Shown here one piece after another: positions 5,825-7,146 of a stretch of DNA of 7,146 nt (its first letter is position 1; each line of letters opens with the position of its first letter). Position numbers and translations under genes: made by a program. Source of the stretch: an uncultured Veillonella sp. (lineage in GTDB: Bacteria; Bacillota; Negativicutes; Veillonellales; Veillonellaceae); the NCBI GenBank assembly GCA_900552715.1, contig USAV01000093.1:1-7146 (forward strand), given 5' to 3'. The notes under the pieces are model-generated. The model did not search any database. It had not been told where the DNA came from and saw nothing but the letters and a program-made list of their open reading frames with translations.

Positions 5825-5853
5825 ATTTTATTTCATAAATAATTAAAGTTCAA
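5825..5853 (-). promoter_or_regulatory. Sigma-70-type promoter of the mmd operon
   Basis: On the minus strand, -35 TTGAAC (5853-5848) is separated by exactly 17 nt from -10 TAAAAT (5830-5825). The matches to consensus are 4/6 and 5/6. The predicted start near 5819 gives a leader of about 30 nt that ends in the strong mmdA SD. This suggests mmdADECB is transcribed from its own start as well as any read-through from meaB-mce. Confidence 0.65.
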
Positions 5854-5854
5854 G

Positions 5855-5862
5855 CATGCATA
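5855..5862. promoter_or_regulatory. TATGCATG motif abutting the mmdA -35 box
   Basis: TATGCATG (minus strand 5862-5855) sits 1 nt upstream of the -35 hexamer, an activator-like position. The same octamer recurs at 5919-5912 on the minus strand. It also occurs in the opposite orientation at 1886-1893, in the gap before the membrane-protein/transporter unit. It is a short AT-rich motif and no regulator is recognised. Confidence 0.3.
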
Positions 5863-5941
5863 CATATTTAATATATAACCAGTGATTATATGATTATGTA
5901 TATCTATTACTCATGCATAATGATGTGAATTGGATACTGTA

Positions 5942-6364
5942 TTATTTCATACGTTGACATAATTCAAGCAATACGCCACCTGTTGCTTTTGGATGTAAGA
6001 AAGCAATAGAGGAACCGCCTGCACCGTAACGAGGTTTTTCGTCAATCATACGAACGCCTTTAGCCATCAAATCAGCAATAGCATTTTCAATATTATCAAC
6101 GCGCAATGCAACGTGTTGGATACCATCACGACCGCCATTTTTTTCGATGAATTTACCGATAGGGCCATCTGGAGTTGTAGTTTCTAAGAATTCAAGTTCA
6201 GCATCGCCACATGGGAAGAAGGATACTTTTACTTTTTGTTCTTCAACCACTTCATCTTCAGGAAGATGTTCAATACCTAATGCATTTTTATAGAATTCTT
6301 TAGTTGCTGCTAAATCATTAACACCAATACCGATGTGATCCACTTGTAATACTTTAAAAGCCAT
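5942..6364 (-). CDS. mce: Methylmalonyl-CoA epimerase
   Basis: This 140-aa cytoplasmic metalloenzyme of the vicinal oxygen chelate (glyoxalase) superfamily interconverts (R)- and (S)-methylmalonyl-CoA. It links the R-specific mutase to the S-specific decarboxylase. Two beta-alpha-beta-beta-beta halves are visible. Likely metal ligands are H10 (VDHIGI), E58 (ELEFLE), H84 (GIQHVAL) and E134 (VLLELCQ), at positions matching human and Propionibacterium epimerases. The FLHPKATGGVLLELCQ tail (122-137) is typical of the family. The ATG at 6364 has AAGGAG about 8 nt upstream. It lies 51 nt after meaB with no terminator between, so they are likely co-transcribed. The next 151 nt contain the mmd promoter. 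Length is normal and nothing is missing. Confidence 0.95.
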   Translation of the reverse strand: MAFKVLQVDHIGIGVNDLAATKEFYKNALGIEHLPEDEVVEEQKVKVSFFPCGDAELEFLETTTPDGPIGKFIEKNGGRDGIQHVALRVDNIENAIADLMAKGVRMIDEKPRYGAGGSSIAFLHPKATGGVLLELCQRMK

Positions 6365-6415
6365 TTCGATTATCTCCTTTTCAAGGCTAAATCTCTAATG
6401 CTATGTAGTCGCCGT

Positions 6416-7146
6416 CTACTTTAGCACGCTTGTCATTACGCCGTTAACAACTGTGTATGGATCGCTTTCGCGTTCATTAACAGCTGCCACTTGGCTATTA
6501 AATTCGTCGCTTGTAACGATTTTATCAGCTACATAACGACCAATTTGTTCATTAATCATTGCGATGATTTCATCACGAGTACGTTCTGCCCGACGAGATT
6601 CCAATTCACCAGAATCTTCAAGATACTCAAAATGTTCATCTAAAGCGTCGATGAGTTCATCTACGCCTTGGTCCTTGCTAGCAATTGTGCGCTTAATTGG
6701 TGGGCGCCATTTTACTTCACGAGAGTCTAGGTCAAGCATCATTTCAATTTCTACATTCAAACGATCACAACCATCTCGGTCAGCTTTATTGATAGCAAAT
6801 ACATCGCCTATTTCAAGAATACCCGCTTTGATAGCTTGGATATCATCACCGAGACCAGGAACAAGTACTACCAATGTAGTATCTGCATTTTTAACGATAT
6901 CTACTTCGGATTGACCTACACCTACTGTTTCAATGATTACTAAATCCATGCCAAAGGCATCCATGAGTTTTACAACGTCCGCAGTCTTTTTGGATAAACC
7001 ACCAAGACTACCACGCGTGCCCATGCTTCGAATAAATACATTTTCGTTTAATGTCAAATCATTCATTCGAATACGGTCCCCCAAGATAGCACCACCAGAG
7101 AATGGGCTAGTTGGGTCGATGGCAACGATGCCGATTTTTTTACCTT
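6416..7146 (-). CDS. meaB: MeaB/ArgK-type methylmalonyl-CoA mutase GTPase (5' end outside window)
   Basis: The visible 242 residues belong to the G3E GTPase chaperone of B12-dependent methylmalonyl-CoA mutase. This protein gates cofactor loading and protects the mutase. The frame stays open to the window edge (GKKIGIVAIDPTSPFSGGAILGDRIRM). The N-terminal part with the Walker A P-loop is therefore missing; the family is usually about 310-340 aa. Visible motifs, numbered from the first visible residue, are AIDPTSP (8-14), ETVGVGQSEVD (72-82, Walker B/switch region) and the guanine-specificity motif NKAD (119-122). The charged helical C-terminus (about 165-242) corresponds to the dimerisation arm. 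A TTG at 7084 is an internal leucine in a conserved stretch, not a start. The gene is followed by mce, and the mutase genes probably lie just upstream beyond the window. Confidence 0.94.
   Translation of the reverse strand, partial: GKKIGIVAIDPTSPFSGGAILGDRIRMNDLTLNENVFIRSMGTRGSLGGLSKKTADVVKLMDAFGMDLVIIETVGVGQSEVDIVKNADTTLVVLVPGLGDDIQAIKAGILEIGDVFAINKADRDGCDRLNVEIEMMLDLDSREVKWRPPIKRTIASKDQGVDELIDALDEHFEYLEDSGELESRRAERTRDEIIAMINEQIGRYVADKIVTSDEFNSQVAAVNERESDPYTVVNGVMTSVLK

Noticed and set aside
7082..7084. MeaB start at the TTG codon at 7084
   Set aside because: The frame is open to the window edge and encodes conserved MeaB sequence upstream (VAIDPTSPFSGGAI), so the gene continues beyond base 7146.

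Overview
The window looks like part of a Veillonella chromosome (Negativicutes, anaerobic lactate/succinate fermenter). The basis is a complete methylmalonyl-CoA decarboxylase sodium pump operon in the order mmdA-mmdD-mmdE-mmdC-mmdB, with the separate 55-residue epsilon subunit described for Veillonella parvula. The DNA is moderately AT-rich and Shine-Dalgarno sites are strong. The species assignment rests on recognising these proteins, not on a database search. Every gene I can support lies on the minus strand, so transcription runs from high to low coordinates.

Layout in transcription order. The window opens inside a MeaB/ArgK-type GTPase (7146-6416, 5' end cut off), which loads and protects the B12-dependent methylmalonyl-CoA mutase. 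Methylmalonyl-CoA epimerase (6364-5942) follows after a 51-nt gap. A 151-nt AT-rich gap then holds a good promoter for the decarboxylase operon (-35 at 5853-5848, -10 at 5830-5825), a 9-bp inverted repeat and two TATGCATG motifs. Next come mmdA (alpha, carboxyltransferase), mmdD (delta, membrane anchor), mmdE (epsilon, a 55-aa stabilising subunit), mmdC (gamma, biotin carrier) and mmdB (beta, membrane Na+ pump). After mmdB there is a 192-nt gap with a nested palindrome. Then come an unrecognised 85-aa two-helix membrane protein with a TTG start (1782-1525) and a DASS/SLC13-type anion:Na+ symporter (1486-188). A strong intrinsic terminator (154-115) closes that unit. The last 114 nt hold two GC-rich stem-loops and a weak promoter-like hexamer, with no gene.

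How the genes work together. Succinyl-CoA is isomerised to (R)-methylmalonyl-CoA by the mutase, which is serviced by MeaB and not in the window. The epimerase converts it to (S)-methylmalonyl-CoA. The Mmd complex decarboxylates this to propionyl-CoA through MmdC biotin and uses the energy to export Na+. The neighbouring DASS transporter could spend that Na+ gradient on dicarboxylate uptake; this is an inference from family and position.

The main system is already well described. The least explained parts are the 85-aa membrane protein beside the transporter, the stem-loops in three of the four gaps of the mmd operon, and the GC-rich triloop palindromes. There is no sign of a mobile element, CRISPR array, tRNA or rRNA. 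No stretch of 300 bases lacks a gene.
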